From Rhynchopus sp. YZ270_cl-10 (taxonomy: Eukaryota; Euglenozoa; Diplonemea; Diplonemida; Diplonemidae), in contig OZ037928.1 in assembly GCA_964035575.1 (NCBI GenBank), positions 1,054,001-1,118,000 of the forward strand: DNA of 64,000 bases, given 5' to 3'. Made by a program: the position numbers and the translations under genes. Under the pieces are notes generated by a model. It did no database searches. It was given only the letters and a program-made list of their open reading frames with translations, and was not told the origin of the DNA. This document shows positions 41,343 to 52,589 of the stretch, piece by piece (position 1 is the first letter of the stretch; each line of letters opens with the position of its first letter).

Positions 41343-41654
41343 GATAAACGGGAGGGGAACGAAACAGAAAACACGAATACTCACACCGCTCTCTCTGCCC
41401 TGCACTTCTCCCCATCCTCATCTTTTCCAACTCCACCATCCATCACTCTCGTGGGTATATTTTCATGCAGCAATATTCCCACCAATCTTTCGAAATTACC
41501 GTCACTGCACAGACAGACTCCAGAAAACGCCAATGACAACGTTTTTCGAGCATTTGTTCAGGGTTGAAACCCTGCAAAATGGGGTATTTCTTGTCCTCCA
41601 CACCCCACCACCACACACAGAGCTCAGAACACAAAAAGAAACCACAACAAACAA
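41343..41654 (+). promoter_or_regulatory. Upstream region of LRR gene D (type shared with gene F)
   Basis: Near copy of 47340-47650; the first 110 bp also recur at 43728-43842. Features are a pyrimidine-rich stretch (ctgcacttctccccatcctc), ctcgtgggtatattttcatg as a possible TATA-like element, the palindrome CAGGGTTGAAACCCTG at 41559-41574, and the common leader before ATG. Confidence 0.65.
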
Positions 41655-43004
41655 ATGGACGTGCACTTCGAGGATTTCAAAGCGAATCAGCACACAGTCG
41701 AGGTGGGTGCAGATGACACAGCAGAGCACATGCGGCGGAAGGTGGCGTCTGCAATGGGGCTGCCTGAAGACAGCTTTTGCATGAGTTTCGGAGACGAAGC
41801 GATGGTCGAAGGATACGACATGACGCAGCTGAGTGCTGGTGACACGATTGTCCTCACGAAGTCGATGAAGTACGAAGCTGTTGCAGCGCTTCATGCGTTG
41901 GGTGAGACTGACCTGACGCCAGAGAGGTTGGAGGAGGTGGAGGATCCGAAGGTGGCGTGTTTGCTTCTGCAGGCGGAGGTTGCGACTGTCATTCCTGATG
42001 GGTTCTTGTCTTGGAATGGATCGTTAACGAGACTTGATCTCAGTGCTGTGTCCTTTGTGACACAGATCGGAGACAGGTTCCTCGAGGAGTGCACCTTGTT
42101 AACAAGTATTGACCTGTCTGGGTTGAGCAATGTGACGCGGATTGGCAGTTACTTTCTTTCCGAGTGCGAATCTTTGACCAACCTGGACCTGACACCCCTC
42201 AACACCGTGACGGTGATTGGTGAGAGCTTTCTTTACGGCTGCAACTCTTTAGCGACCCTTGATCTGACACCACTCAACAACGTGACGGTGATTGCGAGAA
42301 GCTTTCTTGACGGTTGCGAAGCTTTAACGACCCTTGATCTGACACCACTCAGCAATGTGACGGTGATTGATGGGAGCTTTCTTTTCGGCTGCAACTCTTT
42401 AACCGCCTTGGATCTGACACCACTCAACAACGTTACAACGATTGAGAGTTACTTTCTTTCAGGCTGCACATCTTTAACGACCCTGAATCTCTCACCACTC
42501 AACAACGTTAAGAAGATTGAGAGTTTCTTTCTTTCCTACTGCAACTCTTTAACCGCCTTGGATCTGACGACGCTCAACAACGTTACAACGATTGAGAGAG
42601 ACTTTCTTGAAGGTTGCGAAGCTTTAACCACCCTGGATCTGACACCATTCAGCAACGTGACGGTGATTGGCGAGAGCTTTCTTTCCAGCTGCACGGCTTT
42701 TACGACCCTTGATCTGACACCACTCAGCAATGTGACGGTGATTGATAAGCATTTTCTTTCCGGCTGCAACTCTTTAACCACCCTGGATCTCACACCACTG
42801 AAGAAGGTGAAGAACGTAGGTACGTATTTTGCTGATGAATGCACTTCGTTGACGAGTATTTACCTTTCCGGCTGCAGCAATGCTGTGTCCAACAAAGTAA
42901 GGAAAAGCAAGAAGCTGAGCAAGCTTGTGGTTGAAGAACGTCCGAAACGCAGCAGAGACGAATCCCCCGAGCAAGCCCACAAACGACAGAGACACGCACA
43001 ATGA
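41655..43004 (+). CDS. LRR gene D: ubiquitin-like domain + 11 LRRs + basic tail
   Basis: 449 aa with full family architecture. Residues 1-70 are ubiquitin-like, 71-118 a linker, then 11 repeats (FLYGCNSLATLDLTPLNN type), then the cap [20 protein letters not shown]. The tail [31 protein letters not shown] holds two basic clusters that could act as a bipartite nuclear signal. There is no signal peptide or membrane segment, so the protein should be cytosolic or nuclear. The stop is TGA followed by C, and the same frame stays open for about 67 further codons. Best template for the family. Confidence 0.92.
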   Translation: MDVHFEDFKANQHTVEVGADDTAEHMRRKVASAMGLPEDSFCMSFGDEAMVEGYDMTQLSAGDTIVLTKSMKYEAVAALHALGETDLTPERLEEVEDPKVACLLLQAEVATVIPDGFLSWNGSLTRLDLSAVSFVTQIGDRFLEECTLLTSIDLSGLSNVTRIGSYFLSECESLTNLDLTPLNTVTVIGESFLYGCNSLATLDLTPLNNVTVIARSFLDGCEALTTLDLTPLSNVTVIDGSFLFGCNSLTALDLTPLNNVTTIESYFLSGCTSLTTLNLSPLNNVKKIESFFLSYCNSLTALDLTTLNNVTTIERDFLEGCEALTTLDLTPFSNVTVIGESFLSSCTAFTTLDLTPLSNVTVIDKHFLSGCNSLTTLDLTPLKKVKNVGTYFADECTSLTSIYLSGCSNAVSNKVRKSKKLSKLVVEERPKRSRDESPEQAHKRQRHAQ

Positions 43005-43208
43005 CGACGTGGTGTGCTGGTGGGAGGGGATAAAGGGAAGGACGGGAAGAAGGGTAAGAAGGGAGGTGGGGAAGGGCCGGTAGGTACTGCCTACTCTGCT
43101 CGCCTCCACAAACTTTGCACAACAAAAAAGACACAAAAACATGGGAGGCACAAAGCAGGGAAAGGGGTTGAGGGACAGGAGGATAGGGATAATAGGAGGC
43201 CTACATAA
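43005..43208 (+). other. In-frame Lys/Gly-rich region after the stop of gene D
   Basis: Same frame as gene D, from the codon after TGA to TAA at 43206-43208. Begins [20 protein letters not shown]. Conserved behind genes A, E and G. Candidate stop-readthrough extension or simply a conserved 3' UTR. Confidence 0.5.
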
Positions 43209-44121
43209 GGGCCTTGCTCTCTCTGTCTAGGGCACAGTCGGTAGGAGACACAGAGAACGGATACTTTTGGCTGCATGCCCTTCGTTGAGTGTCCACTTGC
43301 CTCATTCAAGATTGGAAGTGGTGTTCGGGTGTGTCTTCCTCCAAAAAATAAAGAATAAACAGAAAAAAAAACGCACCGCAAAGACCATCGCCTGGACCAA
43401 TTCGGGCATTACCTAGAAGCGTGTAGTATAGTGGAGTTCATCCTCGGGTGTCTACACTAAAGCAACCAAGTTTTCAAAAAACCAAAAGCAAATGAGAAAT
43501 GTGAAGGTAGAGATTGCACCCACCATAGGTGACCAACAACAAAAGAACAATACAATAACAAAACATAAAAAGTCAACCCCCTAAGTGACCCTCTCCCCTC
43601 TTTTTACTTTTGCATTGTGAACCACATGTTGTCGCTCCACACACACCATGTCTGATACACGACACCACACTTTACCCACCTCAGAACACACCTTGCACGA
43701 CACTATGCCTCTCTGTTCTCCCCTTATACGGGAACGAAACAGAAACCACGAATACTCACACCCCTCTCTCTGCCCTGCACTTCTCCCCATCCTCATCTTT
43801 TCCAACTCCACCATCCATCACTCTCGTGGGTATATATCATACAACAAACTGCCCATCGCAAACCCGTAAACCCGCCCATCGCAACATCGCTGTGACAAGC
43901 ACTTCGTTTGCAACGAATGCAAATGGAGTTTCCGGCGGCTAAAAATGGCCTTCGCCCACGCCAGCTGGATCGTGTCGACCTCGTGGTGTTTTATGGGGGG
44001 AGATGGTGGGTACGTGTCGTCTGCTTCAGCTTCTTTGCCGCGTGCTCTCTCCTTCTTGGCTCGCTGGCGGACCTTGACCTCCTGTTGTTTGAGGCTTGCT
44101 GCTTTGCCTAGAAAAAAGCCT
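43209..44121. other. Spacer with repeated segments
   Basis: Contains aaaaaataaagaataaa at about 43345, which may be a poly(A) signal for gene D. It holds the motif tagtggagttcatcctcggg at 43430 (also 61109; inverse at 52828) and a copy of the type-D promoter start (43728-43842). A minus-strand coding-like fragment at 44110-43930 (KHHEVDTIQLAWAKA) has a second, diverged copy at 46140-46010. I do not recognise that fragment. Confidence 0.6.
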
Positions 44122-44398
44122 CGCATTGGGGTGCATACACAGCACAGTCCTTGCAGCAGTATTCATTTCGTTCTCCCAGATCAGCGGCGCAGGGATGAGC
44201 TCCCCATAGCCTCACCCACGGGGAAGAGGACCCCAGCCAGAACCACCGTACGAACAAAGGAACTGCAGAAAACGCCAATACCAACGTTTCTGAGCATTTG
44301 TTCAGGGTTGAAACCCTGCAAAATGGGGTTTTTCTTGTCCTCCACACCCCACCACCACACACAGAGCTCAGAACACAAAAAGAAACCACAACAAACAA
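44122..44398 (+). promoter_or_regulatory. Upstream region of LRR gene E
   Basis: Near copy of the region before gene B (33361-33645), including the palindrome CAGGGTTGAAACCCTG at 44303-44318 and the common leader. Confidence 0.65.
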
Positions 44399-45520
44399 AT
44401 GGACGTGCACCTCGAGGATTTCAAAGCGAATCAGCACACAGTCGAGGTGGGTGCAGATGACACAGCGGAGCACATGCGGCGGAAGGTGGCGTCTGCAATG
44501 GGGCTGCCTGAAGACAGCTTTTGCATGAGTTTCGGAGACGAAGCGATGGTCGAAGGATACGACATGACGCAGCTGAGTGCTGGTGACACAATCGTGCTGA
44601 CGAAGTCGATGAAGTACGAAGCTGTTGCAGAGCTTCATGCGTTGGGTGAGACTGACCTGACGCCAGAGAGGTTGGAGAAGGTGAAGGATCCGAAGGTGGC
44701 GTGTTTGCTTCTGCAGGCGGAGGTTGCGACTGTCATTCCTGATGGGTTCTTGGCGGAGACATCGTTAACACGACTTGATCTCAGTGCTGTGTCCTTTGTG
44801 ACACAGATTGGAGACGAGTTCCTCGCGCAATGCACCTCGTTAACAAGTGTGAACCTGTCTGGGTTGAGCAATGTGACGCGGATTGGCAGCAACTTTCTTT
44901 CCGTTTGCGAAGCTTTAACGACCCTGGATCTGACACCAGTAACTAACCTGACAGTGATTGAGAACTGTTTTCTTGACGGCTGCACATCTTTAACCACCCT
45001 TGATCTGACACCTCTCAGCAACGTTACGAGGATTAAGGGAGGCTTTCTTGAAGGCTGCGAAGCGTTAACCTCTCTGGATCTGACACCACTCAGCAATGTG
45101 ACGGTGATTGGTTGGAGCTTTCTTCACGGCTGCAAATCTTTAACCACCCTGGATCTCACACCACTCAGCAACGTGACGGTGATTGGTGCTTGCGCTCTCT
45201 CCGGCTGCGAAGCTTTAACCACCCTTGATCTGACACCACTCAAGAACGTTACGAAGATTGAGACTCGCTTTCTTTACCGCTGCAAAGGTTTAACCACCCT
45301 TGATCTGACACTACTGACGAAGGTGAAGAACGTAGGTACGTATTTTGCTGATGAATGCACTTCGTTGACGAGTATTTACCTTTCCGGCTGCAGCAGTGCT
45401 GTGTCCAACAAAGTAAGGAAAATGAAGAACCTGAGCAAGCTTGTGGTTGAAGAACGTCCGAAACGCAGCAGAGACGAATCCCCCGAGCAAGCCCGCAAAC
45501 GACAGAGACACGCACAATGA
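44399..45520 (+). CDS. LRR gene E: ubiquitin-like domain + 8 LRRs + basic tail
   Basis: 373 aa. The N-terminus is ubiquitin-like (MDVHLEDFKANQHTVEV), with Leu for Phe at position 5. Eight repeats follow, one with the entry Phe replaced (ALSGCEAL), then the cap [16 protein letters not shown] and basic tail ending RKRQRHAQ. The TGA-C stop and in-frame basic extension to 45724 are as in gene D. The promoter resembles gene B while the 3' end resembles gene D, which suggests exchange between family members. Confidence 0.92.
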   Translation: MDVHLEDFKANQHTVEVGADDTAEHMRRKVASAMGLPEDSFCMSFGDEAMVEGYDMTQLSAGDTIVLTKSMKYEAVAELHALGETDLTPERLEKVKDPKVACLLLQAEVATVIPDGFLAETSLTRLDLSAVSFVTQIGDEFLAQCTSLTSVNLSGLSNVTRIGSNFLSVCEALTTLDLTPVTNLTVIENCFLDGCTSLTTLDLTPLSNVTRIKGGFLEGCEALTSLDLTPLSNVTVIGWSFLHGCKSLTTLDLTPLSNVTVIGACALSGCEALTTLDLTPLKNVTKIETRFLYRCKGLTTLDLTLLTKVKNVGTYFADECTSLTSIYLSGCSSAVSNKVRKMKNLSKLVVEERPKRSRDESPEQARKRQRHAQ

Positions 45521-46209
45521 CGACGTGGTGTGCTGGTGGGAGGGGATAAAGGGAAGGACGGGAAGAAGGGTAAGAAGGGAGGTGGGGAAGGGCCGGTAGG
45601 TACTGCCTACTCTGCTCGCCTCCACAAGCTTTGCACAACAAAAAAGACACAAAAACATGGGAGACACAAAGCAGGGAAAGGGGTTGAGGGACAGGAGGAT
45701 AGGGATAACGTCTGCCTAGATTAGAAGCGGACCTGTGTTCAGGCCGCCAGTGTACAGCCGGGTCGTGCTTGACTTCGATAACAGCTCTGGGCCAAGGAGG
45801 TCCTCAGTGTCGTCAGTTCGCACCCTTTCAGGAAATACAAGACCACATCAAGAAAACAAACCGGAAACAACTTCCCAGTGTTGTGAACAGAGAGGGATCC
45901 TGGAAAAAATAATAAAGAACAAAAAAGTCACCTTTTATAGGGTGATTGGGAGCAACATTTTTAAGGAGGGGGTGAAGTACATATCGTGCACATAGCAGGT
46001 GATGGTAGAAACCTTCGCCCACGCCAGCTGGATCGTGTCGACCTCGTGGTGCTTTAGGGGAGATGGTGGGTACCTGTCGTCTGCTTCAGCTTCTTAGGCG
46101 AGGCTGCCCTCTCCTTCTTGGCTCGCTGGCGGACCTTGACCTCCTGTTGTTCGAATGTTGTTGTATTTCAAGCCAACCTTGTTTTTTTATTCTCTTTTTT
46201 CTTTCTTTT
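45521..46209. other. 3' flank of gene E and spacer
   Basis: 45521-45724 is the in-frame Lys/Gly-rich 3' flank. Possible poly(A) signals lie around aaaaaataataaagaacaaa (about 45905). At 46010-46145 is the second copy of the unrecognised minus-strand fragment also found at 43930-44110. Confidence 0.6.
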
Positions 46210-46559
46210 TGAGGTGATCCAGCGCACACTTTTCCACACTTTTCCACACCGTGAAAACATGTGAAAATAAGTGAAAACGTGTGAAACCAAGTGAAAATAT
46301 GTGAAACCATGTGAAAACATGTGAAACCAAGTGAAAATGTGTGAAACCATGTGAAAACACCAAGTTTTTTTTCTGGAGGAATCCACTCAGAGTGCGTGAA
46401 GCAGTTTTTTTTTCACTTTCGTACACACTTTTTCACACCGTGAAAACATGTGAAAATTAGTGAAAACGTGTGAAACCAAGGTGAAAATGTGTGAAACCAA
46501 GTGAAAATGTGTGAAACCATGTGAAAATGTGTGAAAAAGCGTGAGACTGGATCACCTCA
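46210..46559. mobile_element. 350-bp MITE built of GTGTGAAA/GTGAAAA repeats
   Basis: The ends TGAGGTGATCCAG and CTGGATCACCTCA form TIRs. Between them two blocks of the 10-11-bp motif gtgtgaaacca/gtgaaaatgt flank a unique centre of about 60 bp. Confidence 0.8.
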
Positions 46560-47339
46560 CTTTTTTTTGTTTTTTTTTGTTTTTGTTCTTTTTTTTTGGA
46601 CGCCACAGCGGCCACACCATCTGATGTCTGCATATTGTTCCGTCTTTAACCTGACAATAGTCTCTATAACGTTGCTGATAGCATTCATGTCGATCACTAA
46701 GCAGGGAGGCTTAGGACCATCGTACCAACACCTGTGCTTTTGCTCATTAATGTTTTCGATGTCCGTGTTGCGAGATCGCAAACTCATTTCTTACTTTCTT
46801 GCAACAAGACTAAGTTGGCTTCGCTAAGGCTGATTCAGGCGTGGCTGAGGCGTGCTCAGGAATACTGAGGCGGGTTTCTCCTTCTATGGTTACTCTCTTT
46901 TGTTAGGGGTACGCAGTTGTTTTGCTGTCGACTGGTTCCCCATCATTGGATCAGTACAGCGACGATAAGAGTAGTGGTATTTCATTGTTGAAGCCTCCCA
47001 CCTATAACCACACCTCTCATGTCACTCCCACACAGTGTGCATGCCCACGCAAGCCTGTCGTTAGAATCCCCTTGTTGTTGTATTTTGCCCTTTTCTTTGT
47101 TGTCCGACTTCAATGTTCCTTTTCATTCAACTGACGAGAGGAAGCGGGAGTACAGCATATCAGATGCAGACCACGAAGTGGATCGTAGGACTGCACGGTT
47201 GGGGGAAGTTCACCCCCCGGTACATCGGTGCACTTTGTACGTGTCATCGCAAACGGGGAAAAGAAAGTATACGTGATGTGGTAATGTGCCTTTTACTTTT
47301 CTTTTGTTCATTCTTTTGTGCCAACCCTTTCTCAAAAGA
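46560..47339. other. Intergenic, no gene recognised
   Basis: Holds a gcgtggctgaggcgtgctc segment (about 46838) like the subterminal motifs of the element at 31015-32137. The conserved LRR upstream segment gaggaagcgg ... gcatatcagatgcagacc lies at 47133-47172. Confidence 0.5.
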
Positions 47340-47650
47340 CGACAAAAACGGGAACGAAACAGAAAACACGAATACTCACACCGCTCTCTCTCCCCTGCAC
47401 TTCTCCCCATCCTCATCTTTTCCAACTCCGCCATCCATCACTCTCGTGGGTATATTTTCATGCAGCAATATTCCCACCAATCTTTCGAAATGACCGTGTC
47501 ACTGCACGGACAGACTCCAGACAACGTCAAATAACAACGTTTCGAGCATTTGTTCAGAGTTGAAACCCTGCAAAATGGGGTATTTCTTGTCCTCCACACC
47601 CCACCACCACACACAGAGCTCAGAACACAAAAAGAAACCACAACAAACAA
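47340..47650 (+). promoter_or_regulatory. Upstream region of LRR gene F
   Basis: Near copy of the region before gene D. The palindrome carries one change here (CAGAGTTGAAACCCTG, 47555-47570). Confidence 0.65.
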
Positions 47651-48568
47651 ATGGACGTGCACTTCGAGGATTTCAAAGCGAATCAGCACACAGTCGAGGT
47701 GGGTGCAGATGACACAGCGGAGGACATGCGGCGGAAGGTGGCGTCTGCAATGGGGCTGCCTGAAGACAGCTTTTGCATGAGTTTCGGAGACGAAGCGATG
47801 GTCGAAGGATACGACATGACGCAGCTGAGTGCTGGTGACACAATCGTGCTGACGAAGTCGATGAAGTACGAAGCTGTTGCAGAGCTTCATGCGTTGGGTG
47901 AGACTGACCTGACGCCAGAGAGGTTGGAGGAGGTGGAGGATCCTGAGGTGGCGTGTTTGCTTCTGCAGGCGGAGGTTGCGACTGTCATTCCTAAATATTT
48001 CTTATCGGAGACATCGTTAACGCGACTTGATCTCAGTTCTGTGTCCTTTGTGACACAGATTGGAGACGGGTTCCTCCAGTGGTGCACCTCGTTAACAAGT
48101 ATTGACCTGTCTGGGTTGAGCAATGTGACGCGGATTGGCAGTTACTTTCTTGACGGCTGCACATCTTTAACCAACCTGGATCTGACACCACTCAAGAACG
48201 TTACGAAGATTGAGGAATGCTTTCTTTCCCGCTGCGAAGCTTTAACGACCCTTGATCTGACACCATTCAACAACGTAACGGTGATTACGGACAACTTTCT
48301 TCGCGGCTGCTCTTTAACCAGCCTTGATCTGACACCCCTCAACAACGTTACGAAGATTGAGAGCTTCTTTCTTTACCACTGCTCCGCTTTAACCACCCTT
48401 GATCTCTCGCCACTCAGCAAGGTTAAGAACGCAGGTGGTTTATTTGCTGATGAATGCACTTCGTTGACGAGTATTTACCTTTCCGGCTGCAGCAGTGCTG
48501 TGTCCAACGAAGTGAGGAAAAGCAAGAAGCTGAGCCATCTTGTGGAGGCTACGTCAAATCTCAGTTAA
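47651..48568 (+). pseudogene. LRR gene F, split by the 8.2-kb transposon
   Basis: Ubiquitin-like N-terminus, linker and six repeats (one shortened by a residue, FLRGCSLTSLDL), then the cap. The gene sequence stops at 48543 (cttgt). The frame then reads into the TIR of the inserted element (EATSNLS) and ends at 48568. The lost basic tail lies 8.2 kb away at 56761-56839. A shortened 305-aa protein without the nuclear-type signal could still be made. Confidence 0.9.
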
Positions 48569-48578
48569 TACCAGTCAA

Positions 48579-48706
48579 TACCAGTAAATATCAGTTTTTT
48601 TTCCAAGCTGGGAAAAGTAGTTGTCGAAAAAAAATTTTTTTTTCCCAAAATTTTTTTTTCGACAACTACTTTTCCAAGCCTGAGAAAAACTGATATTTTA
48701 CTGGTA
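48579..48706. mobile_element. 128-bp foldback MITE with TA target
   Basis: TACCAGTAAATATCAGTTTT pairs with its inverted copy ending at 48706, and the stem continues through aagtagttgtcg/cgacaactactt. Related half-sites lie at 48755-48785 and 51545-51575. Confidence 0.85.
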
Positions 48707-49139
48707 TTTTCCTGCATTGGTTTTTACTCTACGACGTACCCCTACCGGTATTTTCCCAGGCTTGGAAAAGTAGATGTCGAGAAAATTTTTTTCAAAGGAG
48801 GGTGTCTAAAAAGGTCAAAAACGGAAAAAATGGAAAAAAAGGTGAAAAAAATTGGGGTGTTTTTGACCAAAAAAAGAGTGAGGGGAGTTGGGTCCAGTCA
48901 TAGGGGAGTATAGCAATTTTTAAAAAATTCTACCAAAAATGCACAGCATTTTTCAAGCACATAGGCAGATTTTCGCTTTTGTTATAAAAAATTGAGGAAC
49001 CAAAATATCCCACTGTAGCTGTCTTCGAAAACGGCCTCTGAGATCGGAGCCCAAAATGGGCCCGTTCTTCCTGCGGAAAGTAGTGCGCACACTGTACATA
49101 TCTCTGAAGATGAACGGTTTAGGTCGGGGCTCGCAGAAA

Positions 49140-49960
49140 CAACCTCAAATTACTTGCAGCTTGCGAGTCTCCGTGTTCTTGAAGGGTGGGACGTAGAGGG
49201 AGAAGGCAGCGATCGCATTGAAGTCGTCCATTAAGTATTCAATATTTCCCGGAGGTCTGACTTCGGATACTGCCATCCAATGCCATCGCTTTGGGAGAGT
49301 GACTTGCCTTGCGTCATCGGATGACTCCAGGGCTTGCGCAAACTTTAAGGTTTCGGGACCGCTTGTGAAAAATAGGGCTCTGGTGCATGTTGAGGAAGAG
49401 GGGAGCCGGTCATCTCCGGAAGCGGTGTTGCTTTGTGAAGCATCGTATGCTTCCCCCGCTGACCACCTGTGAAACCGCCTCAATCGCGTGGTTCGTGATC
49501 GCTGTGATCGCTCCTTCGTGTCTGAGGAGTATTGGAGCACCCTCCGCTTGATGGCAGACGGCGTATGTCCTGGCGCAGACGATTGGGGTTCACACACCCT
49601 CGGTGCTACAGGATCTTGAGGGTTTGACGCACTGTTGGCTGCGTGCTCGGTGGGTCACAAGAAGAGACACCAGCACCGGCACGAGTCAAGTCACAAGGAG
49701 CTTAGGAGAACTGACGTGCGGTGGGGAAGGCTCCCTCCGACCGTCCGGACTTGGCGGTCTGCACCCCCATCCTCGTCAAGAATTGGCTAAAGCACATGGC
49801 ACCCAGAGCAGTGACCGGTCCGACGGTCGCACGTGAGCGTCGCTCCTCCGGAAGCTGGTAGTGGCCCAAGTCCACACGGACTAGAGGCCGCCGATGAGCA
49901 GGAAACTGCAGGAGGGCATGCCACAAGAGCTAACGAAACCATGGTAATGGGCCTATGTGG
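49140..49960 (-). other. Coding-like stretch of unknown origin
   Basis: Base composition here is more balanced than in the surrounding repeats. The minus strand has a 150-codon open frame (49597-49145, with FAQALESSDDARQVTLPKRW). I recognise no domain and the frame is not continued upstream. Possibly the remnant of an element-encoded or captured gene. Confidence 0.35.
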
Positions 49961-49964
49961 GGTT

Positions 49965-50680
49965 ACAGACGTGTATATGGTGTAACCACAGATGCTCAAA
50001 ACACCCGATTTTTACGTTTTTTTGCATTTTTCGGTGCCCCAAGACCCACCCCAGGTGTCCAAAAATTTTTCGTGAAAAAAAAATTTTTTTTTTTGGGTCA
50101 AACAGCGCCTTGCCTATAGCATAGGCTTGTACAGAGACGTGTATATGGTGTAACCACAGATGCTCAAAACACCCAATTTTTGCGTTTTTTTGCATTTTTC
50201 GGTGCCCCCAGACCCACCCCAGGGGGCCAAAAAATTTTCGAAAAAAAAATTTTTTTTTTCGGATTTTGCTAAGGTAAAATGTGACTGTGAAAAATGATCC
50301 TCAAAATAGGGGATCCTCAAAATTCCCGTTTTTCCCTTTTTTCCCCTTTCCCCTTAGTCATTTTTCCCGTTGCCTTGTCGAAAAAAAATTTTTTGGGTCA
50401 AAAAAAAAAAGTGAAAAATTTTCACAAATTTCGATCCTACGACCACCCACAGGTGACGAAAACTCGGTTTTTTTGAAAAAAAAAATTTTTTTTTTGGGTC
50501 AAACACGGCCTTGCCTAGCCACTTTTGGGTATAGAAAAGGCTTGTACAGAGACGTGTATATGGTGTAACCACAGATGCTCAAAACACCCGATTTTTGCGT
50601 TTTTTTGCATTTTTCGGTGCCCCCAGACCCACCCCAGGGGGCCAAAAATTTTTCGAAAAAAAAAATTTTTTTTTCACCTG
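49965..50680. repeat. Three direct copies of a 110-170-bp segment
   Basis: gacgtgtatatggtgtaacc followed by cagatgctcaaaacaccc and ccagacccaccccag occurs at about 49968, 50138 and 50552, separated by poly-A/poly-T stretches. Part of the same motif lies inverted at about 51645 (ttttgagcatctgtggg). Confidence 0.8.
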
Positions 50681-51964
50681 AAAATTGCCTTGTCAAAAAA
50701 AAATTTTTTTTTTTTTTGGAAAAAAAAATGGCAAAGACAAAGGGAAAAACGGGAAATTTGAACACCCAGGGCGTTCGCTATCGCCATCGTTTTTTCCTGA
50801 TCGTGGCGAAATACCAAAAACCCCGAAATTTTCGTTTTTTTACTGGTGCTTAAAATAGGTCAAAAAAATTTTTCCCGCCGGAGAGAAGTTAGTTCGTGGG
50901 GTGAATGGTCAAAAAAAATTTGCGATTTGCGCGTGATCCCTTCCCCAGCACAAGTGATATTACAGCTGAACTTTCCTGATACTAAAACCAGCAAAACGAT
51001 GGAGAATTTCATCAATCCCCCCTCACTGAGGGTCTCTTTGTGTTGTTTAATCAAACAGATGTACAAGAGAGAGGCATCCGTCATATGAGACTTCATCCTT
51101 ATTTTGATTATTTTCAACTCTCTGCCATTGAAGGTAGAGTTGACACGAGCAGTGACACCTTCTATAACAGGGGGTACGGTGCACCTTCAGCAGACTGCAG
51201 GATTGAGGAGCGAGCGGGAGTGCTGGGGAAACTTCCTCTCACGGCAGGCGGGTTTGCGGATGATTTTGAGTACAGTGGACACCCCTCTGCGACCCCCCCT
51301 CCGGGGGGGTCTACAGGGTGGTGGGGAGAAATCTCTCTCTCTCTTTTTTTTTTTTTTTTTTCCCCTTTTTTTATTTATTTATTTATTTATTTATACAGGG
51401 TTTCGCCCCGGTGGGGCGAAGCCCTGGGGCGAAATAAAATGTCATTTTTTCAGGAAAAGATTTTTTTAACGAAAAAAAATATTTTTCGCCCCGGGGCGAA
51501 CGCCCTGTGAACACCCTCCAAAAAAAAATTTTTTTTTTTGAAAAATTTGACAACTACTTTTTCAAGCCTGGAAAAAAAAATTTTTTTTTTGGGCCTGACC
51601 TTGGGACCTTGTGCACCGAAAAATTCAAAAAACGGCAAAATTTTGATGTTTTGAGCATCTGTGGGTGAATCATATGCACTGCTACAGTGGCCTATTATTG
51701 GGTGTTTTCCTTAGCAAATTCCTTCACAAAACTCATTTTTGATTTTGGCAAAGGCAAATTTCAGGCCAAAAAAAATCGCCGGGGGGCTTCGCCCCCCGAA
51801 CCCCCCATTGGGGGGCTTTGCCCCCCAAACCCCCCACTGGGGGGCGTAAAGCATACGCCCCCCAGACCCCCCTATGCAATTGGGGGCCTGCGGCGCAGCT
51901 CGGAACTCTAGTGCATACCTAACGGGAACTCCAAATGGAGGTGTTTTTGTGCTTGCATCGTTAC
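50681..51964. other. Low-complexity transposon interior
   Basis: Poly-A/poly-T hairpins, a CT run (51333-51365), an ATTT run (51367-51395), and GC-rich palindromes of cccccc/gggggg with short cores (51780-51880). No gene recognised. Confidence 0.6.
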
Positions 51965-52589
51965 TACACCATGGACTCGTAATGACATTACGCGCGTCAT
52001 GACGAGGTAATTACGAGTGCCCTCGTCATGACGAGGTAATTACGAGGGCACCCCCTCGTAATTACCACGTCACGACGTCGTCATGACGTGGGCACCCACG
52101 ACAAGGCGATTTTTGACCAATAAAAAAAAATTTTTTTTTTTTTCAAAAATCGGCGTGGTAGGTCATAAAGTGGCCCAAAAAATCCAAAGAAAACCTCAGA
52201 TTGACCAAATGGTGAAAAAAATTGTCAAGTCAAATTTCAGCCAAAATACGGTCATTAGACCCCCACAGATGCTTAAAAGTGCCAAATTTTGCTTTTAATG
52301 GCCTCAAATCGTCGAAATTAGCCCTATATAGCGGCCAAAAAAAAAATTCGAGAGTCCCTTTCCCTGGGAGGCAATAGCCAGACAATGACCACGGGAGCAC
52401 CCCTCGTAATTACGAGGGCTCCCCTCGTCATGACGTCGTAATGCCGTCGTCGTGACGAGGGAAACCCCACGTCATGACGTCGTCATTACGAGGGGGTGCT
52501 CGCGTCATGACGACGTCATTGCGCGCGTAATTTCCCACGTAATTTCCCTCGTCCCTCGTCACGTAATGTCATTACGAGTCCATGGTGTA
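51965..52589. mobile_element. 625-bp palindromic MITE, TA target (copy 2)
   Basis: Same element as 37130-37810, with shorter subterminal cgtaattacgag clusters and TA at both ends. The core is nearly identical between the copies. Confidence 0.88.
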
